Origin: Chitinophagaceae bacterium
GTDB lineage: Bacteria; Bacteroidota; Bacteroidia; Chitinophagales; Chitinophagaceae
NCBI GenBank assembly: GCA_024707305.1
Contig: JANPZZ010000022.1
Coordinates: forward strand, 186,001 to 250,000
Length of the DNA stretch: 64,000 nucleotides
Reading direction: 5' to 3'
Shown: positions 1 through 10,589 of the stretch, one piece after another
How positions within the stretch are numbered: position 1 is the first letter of the stretch
How the letters are laid out: each line of letters opens with the position of its first letter
Notes under the pieces: model-generated
The model's database searches: none
Told to the model about the DNA's origin: nothing
The model's input: the letters and a program-made list of their open reading frames with translations, nothing else
Translations under genes and position numbers: made by a program

Positions 1-2070
1 ATACGGGTGTGAACATCCGCGGCATCGGTTCTCCATTTGGATTAACCAACGATGGCCTCGATCCCGGTGTGGGATTTTATATTGATGGTGTATATATATC
101 GCGCGACCCGCAGTAGCTACACTCGATTTTGTGGATGTGGAACAGATTGAAGTATTGCGTGGTCCGCAGGGAACACTTTTGGAAAGAATACAACTTCCGG
201 TGCATTTAATATTACTACCCGCAAACCCACTTTCAAACCTGGCGGCACACTGGAAGCCAGCTATGGCAATTATGGTTTTGTACAGGCCAAAGCTTCTATA
301 ACCGGACCGTTAAGCAAGACAATTGCTGCTCGTTTTTCATTCTCCGGCACACAACGCGATGGAACCGTTTATAATATCCGTACCAATCGCCATATCAATG
401 ATATCAACAACCTCGGTTTGAAAGGACAGTTTTTATACAAACCCAGTGATAATTTATCTGTAACATTTTCGGGCGATTTCTCACGTCAACGCCCGGATGG
501 ATATGCGCAGGTGATTGCAGGTGTGGTTACCACGCAACGCGCGGAATACCGCCAGTTTCCTGCTATCATAGCTGACCTGGGGTATACAGTGCCCAGTTAC
601 AATGCCTTCGATCGTGTTGTTGACCACGACACCCCCTGGAAATCAGGGAATGATCTTGGTGGTGTATCGGCCAACCTCGATTGGAAAATCGGACCCGGTA
701 CTTTGACTTCTACAACAGCTTATCGCTTCTGGAACTGGGATCCTTCAAACGACCGCGACTTTACCGGATTGCAGGCACTTGCAAAATCGCAAAACCCCGC
801 GAAGCATAAAAACTGGTCGCAGGAGTTTCGTTATGCCGGCGAACTTCGTGCAAAACTCAGCGGTGTGGTAGGCGTGTTTCTTTTGGGACAGGAAGTAAAC
901 ATTAATGGTACAGAAGAATCAGGTGATGCACAATGGCGCTTTTCACAAAGTTCAAATAGTAGTCTCTGGTCTACGCCAGGTTTGTTTGAAGGATATGGCA
1001 TCTATACCAAAGCTTCGATCAAATCATTGAGTGCTGCAGTGTTTGCAAACGTTGATTGGGAAATTGCGGAAGGCTGGCACATTTTGCCCGGACTTCGCTA
1101 CAATTATGATGAAAAAGATGTGAACTACAATCGCACGGCAGCCGGTGGTTTACAAACAAATGATCCTGCATTGATCGCTTTAAAAAATGCTGTGTACAGT
1201 AGCCAGCAATACGAAGCTGCAGCCCACGAGAATAATGTAACTTATCACTTAACTGTTTCTTATCGTCCCAATCGCAAGATCAATGCGTTTGCAACTTTTT
1301 CAACCAGCTTCAAGCCTGTGGGTGTAAACGTAGCAGGTTTGCCAACAGTGAATGGCGCACCCGCGTTGGATCTTGCTGTGATTAAACCTGAGAATGATAA
1401 GCATTATGAAATAGGTGTGAAGACAACGCCCTGGAACAACTTTACGTTCAACGTAACATATCATCACTCGGATATTGAAAATTACCAGACAAACGTGCAG
1501 GCCGCAGAGCTGGGTGTAAACCGCGGTTATATTGCGAATGCAGATCAGGTGCGTGTACAAGGTTTCGAAGTGGACGCAAACATTCGTGCCAATCAGCATT
1601 TTACTTTCTATGGGGCGCTTGCCTATACAGATGGTAAATATGTGAAGTTTACCAATGCTCCTTTGCCACTCGAAGAAACCGGCAGTGCTGTATCATTTAA
1701 AGATGTATCAAAAGGAAGCCTTCCCGGCATTTCAAAATGGGCCGGATCACTGGGTGGTGAATTTTCAACGCCTGCAATATTCCTGGGCAATGCAACCCGT
1801 TTCTTTATTTCACTCGATGGATTCCATCGCTCTTCATTCTCGTCGAGCGCGTCGCCTTCAGCTTACCTGAATGTAGATGGTTATGCATTGGTGAACGGTC
1901 GCATTGGATACAAAGCGAACAGCGGCCTCTCTGCTTATTTCTGGGCACGCAATATATTCGACAAAGACTACCATGAGCAATTGCTGGTAGCGGGGGGCAA
2001 CGCAGGACATTATGCATCGGTACTGGGCGATCCAAGAACCTTCGGTGTTACTTTGCGGTATTCATTCTAA
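1..2070 (+). CDS. TonB-dependent outer-membrane receptor, 5' end outside window, two frameshifts
   Basis: The product is a TonB-dependent receptor that would import a large substrate across the outer membrane; the substrate cannot be told. The plug end is visible (VDVEQIEVLRGPQGTL, then a NTTSGAFNITTRKP stretch), followed by about 550 residues of beta-barrel ending in an aromatic terminus (GVTLRYSF), so the 3' end is complete. The reading frame changes twice, at the C run 107-109 and the T run 177-180; adding one base to each run restores a continuous plug. The LRGPQGTLFGKNT-type plug resembles receptors common in sphingomonads and other Proteobacteria, so a distinct receptor subfamily is likely. 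No SusD partner lies downstream. A terminator follows at 2109. Confidence 0.9.
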
Positions 2071-2108
2071 CTGAAATTCTTTGTTTCGAATTAACCCATT
2101 ATAAAGAG

Positions 2109-2137
2109 AGCGCTCCCGAAAGGGGGCGCTTTCGTTT
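2109..2137 (+). terminator. Rho-independent terminator after the TonB receptor
   Basis: Nine-base arms AGCGCTCCC and GGGGGCGCT (one G-T pair) enclose a GAAA loop and are followed by a T-rich stretch. It lies 39 bases after the receptor stop codon. Confidence 0.75.
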
Positions 2138-2144
2138 CTATCGT

Positions 2145-2152
2145 TACATTTG
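2145..2152 (+). promoter_or_regulatory. Candidate Bacteroidota -7 box (TACATTTG)
   Basis: The sequence matches the TAnnTTTG -7 consensus of the Bacteroidota primary sigma factor. It lies 38 bases before the start of the YeiH-family gene and just after the preceding terminator. A matching -33 TTTG was not found. Confidence 0.45.
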
Positions 2153-2190
2153 ACGACCATATGTATATTTAAACGGTAATTATTTCCGCA

Positions 2191-3488
2191 ATGACAACCC
2201 CACTGCCACGCATAGAAAAGTCGCTCAACGAAGATTTCTGGTCTGTACTTATCAGTAGCTTGCTAATTGCCGGCGTTCTAATCTTTGCACTCGCATCACC
2301 AGCATTCAATTTTCAGGTGCCGGTATATAAGTGGGAAAATGGCAGCGAGCTGGTCAACAACGTTTTTTCTGTTACTAATCTTACGCTCATCGCATTCATC
2401 TGGTTGTTGTTTGCATTGTTGTTTACGGTTGCAGGACTTTTTTCAGGCTTCAGTCCGAAAAATTATTTTACCGGATTTACGGTAATATTTCTTTTAGCAA
2501 TTATTTCCTTAATTATTGCTGGAAATAAAACTATCAGCTACTACGGAATTGAATATGTTGTATTCGGTCTGTTGATCGGATTGGCCTTGGGAAATTTATT
2601 TACCTTACCGGGATGGTTAAAAGAGGCGGCACGTTCTGAATTTTTTATAAAGACCGGATTGGTGATTCTCGGTAGCAGCATTTTATTTACAGATGTAGTA
2701 AAAGCTGGTTTGCCTGGAATATTGCAGGCAACGATCGTTGTACTTGCAGTTTGGTTTTTTGCGATGTGGCTGAGTCGTAAGTTGAAGGTGGATGATGAAT
2801 TTGCTGTCATACTTGCTTCAGCTGTTTCCATTTGTGGCGTGTCGGCGGCGATTGTAGCGAGCGGCGCTATCAATGGCGACAAGCGGAAACTTTCTTATGT
2901 TACCACCCTGGTGTTGTTGGTGGCAATACCAATGATGATCTTACAGCCCTGGCTGATTCGCTATTTTGAAATTCCGGAAATGGTGGGCGGTGCATGGTTG
3001 GGTGGAACGCTTGATACAACAGCATCCGTAACTGCGGCCTCACAACTCGTAGGGCCTGAAGCAACCAAAGTAGGAGTGATCGTAAAATTTTCACAGAATG
3101 TATTGATTGGCTTTGCTGCATTTTTTATTGCCGCGTGGTGGATATTAAAAAAGAAACAAACAACTCAATCGGCTGAGAAGCCAGGATTGAAAATTGTGTG
3201 GGAACGCTTTCCAAAATTTGTATTAGGGTTTATAGCAGCGTCGTTATTGTTTTCTTTTTAATTCCAGCAGAAACAACAAAACAGGTAAGCGGTTTTCTGA
3301 ATGTGTTGCGCACTACGTGGTTTGCACTGGCATTTGTCGCGATCGGCCTCGAAGCTCGATTTACTGACTTAATAAAAATGGAAGGCGGTCGTCCGGCAAT
3401 TGCTTTTATCGGCGCACAGTTATTTAATATCATCCTCACTTTGCTGATTGCCTATCTTCTGTTTGGAGGAGTATTGTTCGCCTTATAA
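2191..3488 (+). CDS. YeiH/UPF0324-family membrane protein (putative sulfate exporter family), one frameshift
   Basis: This is a polytopic inner-membrane protein of the YeiH (UPF0324, 'putative sulfate exporter') family. The family's true substrate is uncertain. About ten hydrophobic helices are visible, with the family's conserved regions around VSICGVSAAIVASGAI and GGTLDTTASVTAASQL. The frame breaks in the T run 3255-3259; adding one T joins the first 356 codons to the C-terminal part and gives about 432 residues, the usual family length. The ATG at 2191 fits the TACATTTG box at 2145. The next gene starts 39 bases downstream, so co-transcription with the YqgE-like gene is possible. Confidence 0.88.
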
Positions 3489-3527
3489 ACTTACATGTAC
3501 TTTCGATAATTTGTAGATTTATAAAAT

Positions 3528-3968
3528 ATGAAACCCGGCACTTATATAAAAAGTACTGACCTGTTAAAAGGTGATTATTTTGAAAATGCGATTATAATAA
3601 TCACTGAAGTGAACGTGAAAGGTGCAATGGGTTTTGTAATCAACCGAAATTTTCCACGCAAGTTTAATGAACTCGAAGAGTTTCGTCATAGTCCGGCATT
3701 CCCGTTGTATGAAGGTGGGCCTGTTGATACGGAACATATTTTTGTTTTACATCGTCGTGCCGATCTCATCCCGGATTCGCAATTGATAACAGATGGCATT
3801 TATTACGGAGGAGATTTTAAAGAAACCGTGAAGTTGATCAACAATAAAACGCTTATAGAAAAAGATATCAGGCTTATTATTGGTTATTGCGGTTGGAATG
3901 AGAGTGAGTTAGTTACAGAAGTAGCAGAAGGAAGTTGGAAAGTTGTCGACAACTATTCGCTATTCTGA
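3528..3968 (+). CDS. YqgE/AlgH family protein (UPF0301)
   Basis: This small cytoplasmic protein belongs to the YqgE/AlgH (UPF0301) family, whose molecular function is not established. Family hallmarks are visible in order: GAMGFVINR near residue 31, an acidic-aromatic stretch ending in a YEGGPV motif, FVLHRR, and GYCGWNESEL near the C terminus. At 146 residues it is shorter than the roughly 180-residue proteobacterial members because the C-terminal tail after the EGSW motif is missing. The downstream frames do not obviously continue it, so the short form looks natural. It follows the YeiH-like gene by 39 bases on the same strand. Confidence 0.85.
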   Translation: MKPGTYIKSTDLLKGDYFENAIIIITEVNVKGAMGFVINRNFPRKFNELEEFRHSPAFPLYEGGPVDTEHIFVLHRRADLIPDSQLITDGIYYGGDFKETVKLINNKTLIEKDIRLIIGYCGWNESELVTEVAEGSWKVVDNYSLF

Positions 3969-4449
3969 TTCATACGATTCTACGCAATTGTAATTGATTG
4001 AGTAATTTATTATTTATATAGTGTTATCCATCGTTTTTAGCAAGCTAAAAAATAAAATTGCCGCCGGGTAGGCCAGGCTTTTCAACAGCCTGTTGGTACG
4101 CCCGCCACTATGGGGTACATCCATAACTGAAGCAAGTCCCTGGCTATTCGTTTCCCAACGGCGTATATCCAATGTGTTTTACAAAGGCAAATAATCAAAT
4201 AAGAGCAGTAAATTCCTGTTGTTGCCTATAACAACTTTTGTAATTGTTAGCTACTAACCCTTCGCAGCAGTCATGTCAGAGCAGTCAATTGCACAGGCAA
4301 GTTAATGGGTTGTGAGAGAATATCAGTTATTTATTCGTTGATTTTTGTCAAAAAAGTTTCTTCGTGCTTTAACATTTTACATTCCTGTGATATTTCAGAT
4401 ATATATCACGCGGTAAATCATGCTCATTTACATGCGTAATTCACCCGAA
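3969..4449. other. Intergenic stretch without a recognisable gene; possible structured RNA
   Basis: No ORF with protein-like composition is visible on either strand in this roughly 480-base gap. The only structured part is near 4060-4112, where CAGGCT (4074-4079) can pair with AGCCTG (4087-4092) and the flanking GC-rich segments partly extend the stem. I do not recognise it as a known riboswitch, tmRNA, RNase P or SRP RNA. Confidence 0.4.
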
Positions 4450-4480
4450 ATAAAAAATGCGCACGGCTCCCGTGCGCATT
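4450..4480 (-). terminator. Rho-independent terminator for the DUF983 operon
   Basis: A perfect 11-base-pair hairpin (arms 4456-4466 and 4470-4480, loop of three) is followed on the minus strand by a T run. It lies 46 bases past the stop of the minus-strand DUF983 gene. Confidence 0.85.
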
Positions 4481-4526
4481 GTATACCATTATTTTAAGTG
4501 ATACGTTTTCGGGAACCGGTTTTTAG

Positions 4527-5018
4527 TTACCAGTTACCCTCATGTTGTTCATTGGTACGCTCATACTGTTTGGGAGGATTCGTACGCCAGTTTTTATCGT
4601 ATCGAACAAAAAACGCAAGCCATCCTGTGCGCGCTACGCGCATAAAGTAGGGTTGACCCAGAAGCAACAGTACTGCATTTGTAATAAGCCAGTACAGGAA
4701 TCGGTTGTCATAAAGGGAGAAGCCAATGATTACCCACCAGGCAACAAATGTTGCTACGCTGAAGGCTACGGTGAATGCGTAAGAAACGTAGCTTGAACCA
4801 TAGTAAAATCCAACTTCAATATTGAACGGTTGCTTACACACGGGGCATTCATTGTTCATCTTCATGGTGGTTTTCAGCTTCCATGGGTTTTTATTGACAA
4901 ACATATCACCCTTGCGGCAGCGGGGACATTTGCAGCGGAGTAGATTCAACATACCAGGGTTTGAATGTTTTTCGCCGGCTCCGTCATTCGCTGGTAATGG
5001 GAATGATTCGTTTTCCAT
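4527..5018 (-). CDS. DUF983 family zinc-ribbon membrane protein
   Basis: This 163-residue protein matches DUF983. It has an N-terminal zinc ribbon with two cysteine pairs (CPRC near residue 31 and CPVC near residue 58), followed by two transmembrane helices (roughly residues 78-103 and 108-127) and a short basic tail. The molecular role of the family is unknown. The start codon is five bases downstream of the stop of the AraC-type regulator gene once that gene's frame is repaired, so the two probably form one transcript ending at the terminator 4450-4480. Confidence 0.85.
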   Translation of the reverse strand: MENESFPLPANDGAGEKHSNPGMLNLLRCKCPRCRKGDMFVNKNPWKLKTTMKMNNECPVCKQPFNIEVGFYYGSSYVSYAFTVAFSVATFVAWWVIIGFSLYDNRFLYWLITNAVLLLLGQPYFMRVARTGWLAFFVRYDKNWRTNPPKQYERTNEQHEGNW

Positions 5019-5023
5019 CTTAA

Positions 5024-5910
5024 TTATTTTTGAGTTATTTGTTTTCTAAATTGCTCAGGCGTAATGCCTGTATATTTCTTAAAAAATTTCGTGAAATAGG
5101 AATTGTCTTTCGAATGAAAGTTCGGCGGCAATTTCTGAAATGTTCATCTGTGCATTTACAAGTAAACGTTTTGCTTCAAGAATAATTCGTTCGCGAATCA
5201 GTTCGCCTGCAGAACGACCCGTTACATCCTTGCTCAATGCGTTCAGATGATTGGGTGTTACGTAAAGCAACGCTGCATAATCTTTCGTCAGTTTCTTTTC
5301 CCGGAAATGCAGGTTGATTAGTTGAATAAAATTCTTTAGCAAAACAGAGTTGTAGTTAACAACATCCGTTTTTTTCATCATATCCCGCGCAGCGGCTTAC
5401 CAGAATAAACAATTGAATCAGCGCCGTGCGGATAAAATCGTCTTTCAATGCTTTTTCGTCATTGCTTTCGCGGGTAATGATGGAAAGCAGCTGTTCCACT
5501 TCCCGCCTTGCTTCAGTGGGAAGTTGAATTACCTGGTCTTTTGCGTTGCCGGAGAAAAAGCGGAACTGGTCGAAGTAGCGGGTATTCGCCAGCAGCATAT
5601 TCATGTACTCAACTGAAAAGTTAACAATATAACCATCCGGTTTCGACTCAAAATGCCAGGCATGCACCTGGTCGGGAACCATGAAATAGATCTGACCCGC
5701 TTTAACCGGAAATTGTACAAAGTCGATAGAATGTGTACCCGAACCTTTGGTGAAATAAACGAGGTGAAAGAAAGAGTGTTTATGCGGAAATTTCAGGTTG
5801 GGATGATCATCGAGGTAATGCGCAAACCTGTCAGCAACCAGTTCTTTGTGTTTTACCGGGCTGTCCTTTAAAGTAGGAATACTATAAACGGGAACAGATT
5901 TTTTTGCCAT
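5024..5910 (-). CDS. AraC-family transcriptional regulator, two frameshifts
   Basis: This cytoplasmic regulator has an N-terminal cupin-like effector domain (roughly residues 30-150, with the HSFFHLVYF and FPVKAGQIYF strands) and a C-terminal pair of AraC helix-turn-helix motifs. The frame breaks at the plus-strand C run 5394-5396 and the T run 5108-5110. Removing one base from each gives one 294-residue protein whose second HTH ends in a standard YFTKFFKKYTGITPEQFRK-type helix just before the TAA at 5024-5026. The DUF983 gene follows after five bases. A TACCTTTG box lies upstream at 5929-5936. The effector is unknown. Confidence 0.87.
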
Positions 5911-5928
5911 TTTCTACGGATTCAAACA

Positions 5929-5936
5929 CAAAGGTA
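5929..5936 (-). promoter_or_regulatory. Candidate -7 box (TACCTTTG) for the AraC gene
   Basis: The minus-strand sequence matches TAnnTTTG and lies 18 bases upstream of the ATG of the AraC-type regulator. Confidence 0.5.
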
Positions 5937-6095
5937 GCGCAGAATTACCGCATAATGCGGTAGTTTTTCTCGGTTTTGTGGTAGTTTTTACTGATGCGAT
6001 CTCCAAATCCCGATGGCCGATAGCCAGTGCAGGCTTTAACATGCGGTAAGCTGCCCTTTCAAAATGAGGGTCAACTCGAATTATCATGGCGTTAA

Positions 6096-6205
6096 CGGAC
6101 ATCGGACATCGGACATCGGGCATCGGACATCGGACATCGGACATCGGGCATCGGACATCGGGCATCGGACATCGGACATCGGACATCGGACATCGATCAT
6201 CGATC
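6096..6205. repeat. Heptamer tandem repeat (CGGACAT units)
   Basis: About fifteen head-to-tail 7-base units of the form CGGACAT or CGGGCAT, ending in CGATCAT variants, fill the gap between two minus-strand regulator genes. Because 7 is not a multiple of 3, all frames read through as low-complexity ORFs that should not be annotated. The same 7-base family recurs at 36350-37210 and 62382-62520. Confidence 0.9.
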
Positions 6206-6210
6206 CTCCG

Positions 6211-6855
6211 TCATCTATCCTCCGTCATCCTGTTCTTAAACGCCTTCGCAATCGCCTCACTTTTGCTATTTACCTGTAATTTCTCGTAGATCTTTTTGAT
6301 ATGGCTGCGAACGGTATCGATGGAGATGAATTTTTCGGCGGCGATCATTTTATAGCTATAGCCGTCTACCAGGAGTTGTAATACCTGGCGTTCGCGTTCG
6401 GTGAGGTTGAATGTTTCTTCTTTTTTGTGGTTGTTCATGCTGGCAAACATCTGCAGCACCTGTGTGGCAATGGAAGACGTCATGGGTGCGCCGCCGGTAT
6501 GTGCATCTGCAATATATTCGAGCAGCAGCGCAGGTTTGGTTTTCTTCAGCAGGTATCCGTTGGCACCATTCGTAATCGCTTTAAATACATGATCATTGTC
6601 GTCGAACACCGTCAGCATCAGAATTTTTACAACTTTATTGACTTCGCGTACACGCTTCAATCCTTCAAGACCCGTTGTTCCCGGCATATCAATATCCATC
6701 AGTATCACATCGGGCTGCAGGCCTGTTACTTCATCCACCACATTATCGCAATTGCGGTAAGCGGCCAGCACTTCAAACCCTTCTGATCCATTGAGCAACA
6801 TCGTGAGCCCTTCCCGCAGTTCGCGGATGTCTTCGTATATCAATACTTTAATCAT
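6211..6855 (-). CDS. NarL/FixJ-type response regulator
   Basis: This is a two-domain response regulator of 214 residues. The receiver domain carries the acidic pair (YEDI, residues 7-10), the predicted phospho-acceptor Asp54 in ILMDIDMP, and a conserved Thr and Lys further on (MLTVFDD and LLKKTKP). The C-terminal LuxR-type HTH has the LTERERQVLQLLVDGYS start and an HIKKIYEKLQV recognition region. I chose the ATG at 6855 because the receiver begins exactly there (MIKVLIYED); an upstream in-frame start would add 15 unconserved residues. The likely partner is the histidine kinase at 7541-10589 on the other strand. Confidence 0.92.
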   Translation of the reverse strand: MIKVLIYEDIRELREGLTMLLNGSEGFEVLAAYRNCDNVVDEVTGLQPDVILMDIDMPGTTGLEGLKRVREVNKVVKILMLTVFDDNDHVFKAITNGANGYLLKKTKPALLLEYIADAHTGGAPMTSSIATQVLQMFASMNNHKKEETFNLTERERQVLQLLVDGYSYKMIAAEKFISIDTVRSHIKKIYEKLQVNSKSEAIAKAFKNRMTEDR

Positions 6856-7049
6856 AGTCGATGTTCTTAACCTGCCTGCTTCGCTGCCGGCGGTATACAA
6901 AACTACCTATTCCCGTTTACGAATTACCGCATATCACATCAAAACCACATGATTGAGCCGATCGGAGCCCAAACAGCCATTTTGCTGATGAATTTATACA
7001 TGTTTATGCGATTGTCTGCCCTTTGTGTGTTTTGCATTTTTGCATCTCG

Positions 7050-7175
7050 ATGTCCCATGTGCCCGGGGAATATTTTGAAGGAAGCTTTACCGTTACCTTC
7101 TATTGGTTCGACTGGTGCGAAAGCAACGAGAAAAAGCAATTGCCGGGAAGGTTCCGGATACGTAAAAAGTTCTAA
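7050..7175 (+). CDS. Possible small protein of 41 residues, function unknown
   Basis: An ATG at 7050 opens a 41-codon frame with an aromatic, polar middle (FTVTFYWFDWCESNEKK) and a basic end (RFRIRKKF), closing at 7175. The amino-acid mix looks protein-like, and the ORF is followed 30 bases later by another small ORF on the same strand. A longer in-frame extension upstream to about 6957 lacks an ATG. No family is recognised, and a remnant of a larger gene is an equally good reading. Confidence 0.35.
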   Translation: MSHVPGEYFEGSFTVTFYWFDWCESNEKKQLPGRFRIRKKF

Positions 7176-7205
7176 GCATTAATAACAAACATGCACACAT
7201 CAAAC

Positions 7206-7421
7206 ATGAAAAAGTTATACATCGCGTTCATAACAGTACCCGTTATCGTCATTGCCGTCGGCGTCTGTGTAACATGGATTGAGTTAAACCTGAAAGAAAA
7301 GTTGCCGGCCGGCATTGACAGCGGTAATAATGACAGTTCAACCGTCTCAGTCCGTATATCACGAGACGTTGTATTCAACAATATTCCCTACAAAAACGAA
7401 GAAACCAGGTTAAATTTTTGA
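7206..7421 (+). CDS. Small single-pass membrane or secreted protein, unknown
   Basis: The 71-residue product starts with MKKLYIAF and has one hydrophobic helix (roughly residues 4-24, ending VCVTWIE), followed by a polar tail with NDSSTVSVRI. An in-frame ATG five codons earlier at 7191 is possible. A hairpin with a T run (7443-7473) follows the stop, which supports a real transcript. It lies between the response regulator and the histidine kinase. I do not recognise a family. Confidence 0.45.
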   Translation: MKKLYIAFITVPVIVIAVGVCVTWIELNLKEKLPAGIDSGNNDSSTVSVRISRDVVFNNIPYKNEETRLNF

Positions 7422-7442
7422 TATGTAGGTTGGTTAAAGGTG

Positions 7443-7473
7443 AACGGGTGCTCTTAGGGACACCGTTCTTTTT
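7443..7473 (+). terminator. Probable terminator after the small ORF
   Basis: Arms AACGGGTG and CACCGTT (one bulged G) are followed by CTTTTTG. It separates the small ORF from the histidine kinase gene. Confidence 0.6.
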
Positions 7474-7540
7474 GAAAACATTGTCACATTTTTTCAAACT
7501 TTCCGGTTGTATATTCGGCAGATAAATCTCCCGGCTCTGT

Positions 7541-10500
7541 ATGCTGTTTGTTCGGAAATTGTTTGCAAAGAAATGGTTGACATTGGTAACAATGTTCTTG
7601 CTGACGATTTCATTTCTTAAAACAACAGCTCAGGAATATAATTTCAACAAACTCTCACAGGCAAATGGACTTGCGTCCAATTTTGTACATGCATTATGGC
7701 AGGATCAGAAAGGTTTTCTTTGGATAGGATCCGATAACGGTTTACAGCGTTATGATGGCCGCAGCTTTTTCTCTCCCCATTTAAACACAGGTACAGAATT
7801 GCCTTATGCCACTGTCAACCAGATTTTGTCTGATGGTAAAGGTCGCATGTGGCTTCGGCTGAATGATATTGTGGGTGTATTTGATCCAGGTAGTTTCCAG
7901 TTTCGACGTGCAACCATACATTTCGAAGGGAAATATGGGTCTGGTAGCAAAACCACTTTACGCACCGATGTAAATGGCAGAATGTATCTGCTACTTCCAC
8001 GCAAAACAATTCTCTATTTCGACGAAACAAGTTTTAGTTTCGATAAAAAATATACCCCATACGAATTACCTGAAGATTGGTTACCAACTGCTGTGTTTGA
8101 AGACAGTATTAAGCAACAAACCTGGATTGGTTTTGCACATGGAATTGGCTGTTACGACTGGAAATCGAAAGAGCTTTGGCACAAAGACTATAATCCCCGC
8201 AATTTGCCGCTGCTGAATTTTAGTGGTGGATCGATACGTACGCTTGATATTGATAAAGACCGTAAATTCTGGATTACAGCCTGGAATAATAAACAGATTT
8301 TCTTTTGCTATGATGAGAAGCAAAATCGGTTTACGAACGAAACAGCGGGATTGCTTACCAATGAAGAAAGAGGTTATTATGAAATGGAGCGAATCGCTTT
8401 GTTTTCGGATAGTATTCGCCTCGCGTATGGAATCAATGTTTTCCAGGTTTATGCAAACGGGCGTTTTCAACACATGGAAGAACGCACGCCGCCCGGTTCG
8501 TTCGACTGTGAAAGTGTGGAGCAGGTGTTTGAAGACCGGGAAGGGATTATTTGGGTGGCTTCAGACAATGGATTGTATAACCTCACAACCGGAGCACGAA
8601 AAACAACGCGTTTTCAATTGCCACGTAGTACCGGTATTTCTTTCAATGCTGCATGCCAATTGCCTGATGGTGACATTTTGTTAAATGGATTTGGCCATGG
8701 TATTTTTCGTTTTGATGAGAAACTGGCGGTGCAGCGACCTGGCATCATCAGGCCTTCGCATCCCGATGGCAACTATCAAAACAGCTGGACCATTTTCAGC
8801 AACCTGGCCGATAGTACAGTCTGGATTGGTTGCCAGTATGGCCGTCTGATTGTATACGAGTTTAAAACAGGCCGGATGAATTATTATCATCCGCAACGTT
8901 TTAATAATGGCACAATGACCCGCGTAATGGCCGACGACCTCGGATATCTTTGGATCGGCTTAAGCAATGGCGATATTTTTCGATGGAAGCAGGGTAGTAG
9001 CATGCGCGATGAAACATTTGAGTTAATGAGTAATGTGAAAGCGGCCGTTACGGAAATGTTCCAACACACCGATGGCAATATTTATATAGGTACGCGCGGC
9101 GCGGGTGTGTCTGCCATATCGATACAGGATGGTTCGATCCGCCAACAATACACTACCACATCCGCCACAGCATTATCCACGAATCATATCGGTGACCTGT
9201 GTCGTATCAACGATAGTATTATTTGTCTTACCGGGGATGTCGCAAATATTGTAAACCTCAAAACGGGAAAAGTAACGCAGCTTACACGTTACAATGATGA
9301 GATTATTGGCGAGCCTTATGTGCAGATTCAGGATGTGCATGGTGACATATGGTTTGTATCAACCAATGGCATTTACCGTTACAACTACGCTTCTGGTTTT
9401 TTACAAAAGTTTACACAATGGGAAGGATTGAATGTACCGCATAGTACCATTGCTGTGCTGGAGCGCCGCCGTTTGCGCAATGGGAACATCCTTCTGGCGG
9501 GCAACCTGAACGCGATGCTTTTCGATCCGGAGAATTATCGCAGTGCTGATAAGCCCGCCAATGTGATGATCTCAAATTTCAAAGTAGGAAACACATATTT
9601 GCCACTGGATTCGGTGTTGTCGTTAAAAACAATAACACTGAACCGGAATGATAACACACTCGCAATATCTTTCTCTATTCCCGGATTTAGCAGGCCCAAC
9701 CGTAACCTTTATCAATACCAGTTGGAAGGAGCAGATAAAGACTGGGTGCAGGCGGGCAACGGACATGAAGCGCGATATTCATTGTTGCCACCCGGATCCT
9801 ATACTTTCCGCGTAAGGGCACAGAATGAGGCCGGCGAATATTCCGAAACGACCACCACCATGCGAATTGTAGTGAAACAGGTTTTTTGGAAAACAGGGTG
9901 GTTTATCTCGCTGGTAATTGCGGCGATTGCATTGTTATCTTATTATATCCACCGCTTGCGTATTCGTCAGTTGTTAAAGGTGGAGAAAGTAAGAGCCAGA
10001 CTTGCGAGCGATTTACATGACGATATGGGTTCTACGCTTAGTACTATCAACATCCTGAGTAGTATTGCTGCGAATAAAGTGGGTAATACAAACGAAGAAG
10101 TTTCAACCCATTTGAAAAACATTGGCCAAAGCTCTTCACGCGCAATGGAAGCGATGGATGATATTGTATGGAGTATCAACCCGCGCAACGACAGCATGCA
10201 GAAGATTACGGCGCGTATGCGGGAATTTGCCAGCAGCAGCCTGGAGGCCAAAGACATCGACTTCTCCTTCAGTATGGATGAGGCGGTGAAGGATTTGAAA
10301 TTCGACATGGAGGCGCGACGCGATATTTTTCTCCTGTTTAAAGAAGCGGTAAATAATATCGTGAAATATGCTGACGCGAAAACGGTAAAGATTCTCCTTT
10401 CTGCTGATCGCAGGAATTTTAAAATCCGTATTGAGGATGACGGAAAAGGATTTGATCCGAAAGACACCTTCAGGCGAAACCCGTGGCAACGGCTTGCGGA

Positions 10501-10589
10501 ATATGCGCGAGAGGGCAAAATCGCTAAACGGAGATATCAGGATTTCCTCATCACCTGGAAAAGGGACGGTTGTGGAGTTGAACTGCTAA
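7541..10589 (+). CDS. Two-component-regulator-propeller sensor histidine kinase (NarX-like HisKA_3), one frameshift
   Basis: This 1015-residue membrane sensor has an N-terminal signal or anchor (TMFLLTISFL), two large periplasmic beta-propeller blocks made of repeats such as GFLWIGSDNGLQRYDG and GYLWIGLSNG, a Y_Y_Y domain (roughly 700-775) and one transmembrane helix (about 785-805). A cytoplasmic HisKA_3 dimerisation domain follows, with the phospho-His in DLHDDMG near residue 825, then an HATPase domain (FKEAVNNIVKYA, DDGKGFD). The last part is out of frame: one extra base near 10469 hides the ending GLRNMRERAKSLNG...SPGKGTVVEL, which then stops at 10587-10589, directly against the stop of the converging GNAT gene. 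HisKA_3 kinases pair with NarL-type regulators, such as the one at 6211. Confidence 0.92.

Noticed and set aside
1..2070. Gene decay of the TonB receptor and the other split genes
   Set aside because: Breaks are single-base and in homopolymers, affect essential genes equally, and repair restores complete conserved motifs; decay would also show substitutions and large deletions.
6064..6289. Overlapping ORFs of 67-90 codons across the heptamer repeat
   Set aside because: Period 7 leaves all frames open by chance; the peptides are pure repeat translations.
9128..9145. tRNA-like GGTTCGATCC box
   Set aside because: It lies inside the histidine kinase coding sequence and no cloverleaf can be drawn around it. 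No tRNA gene was found in the window.
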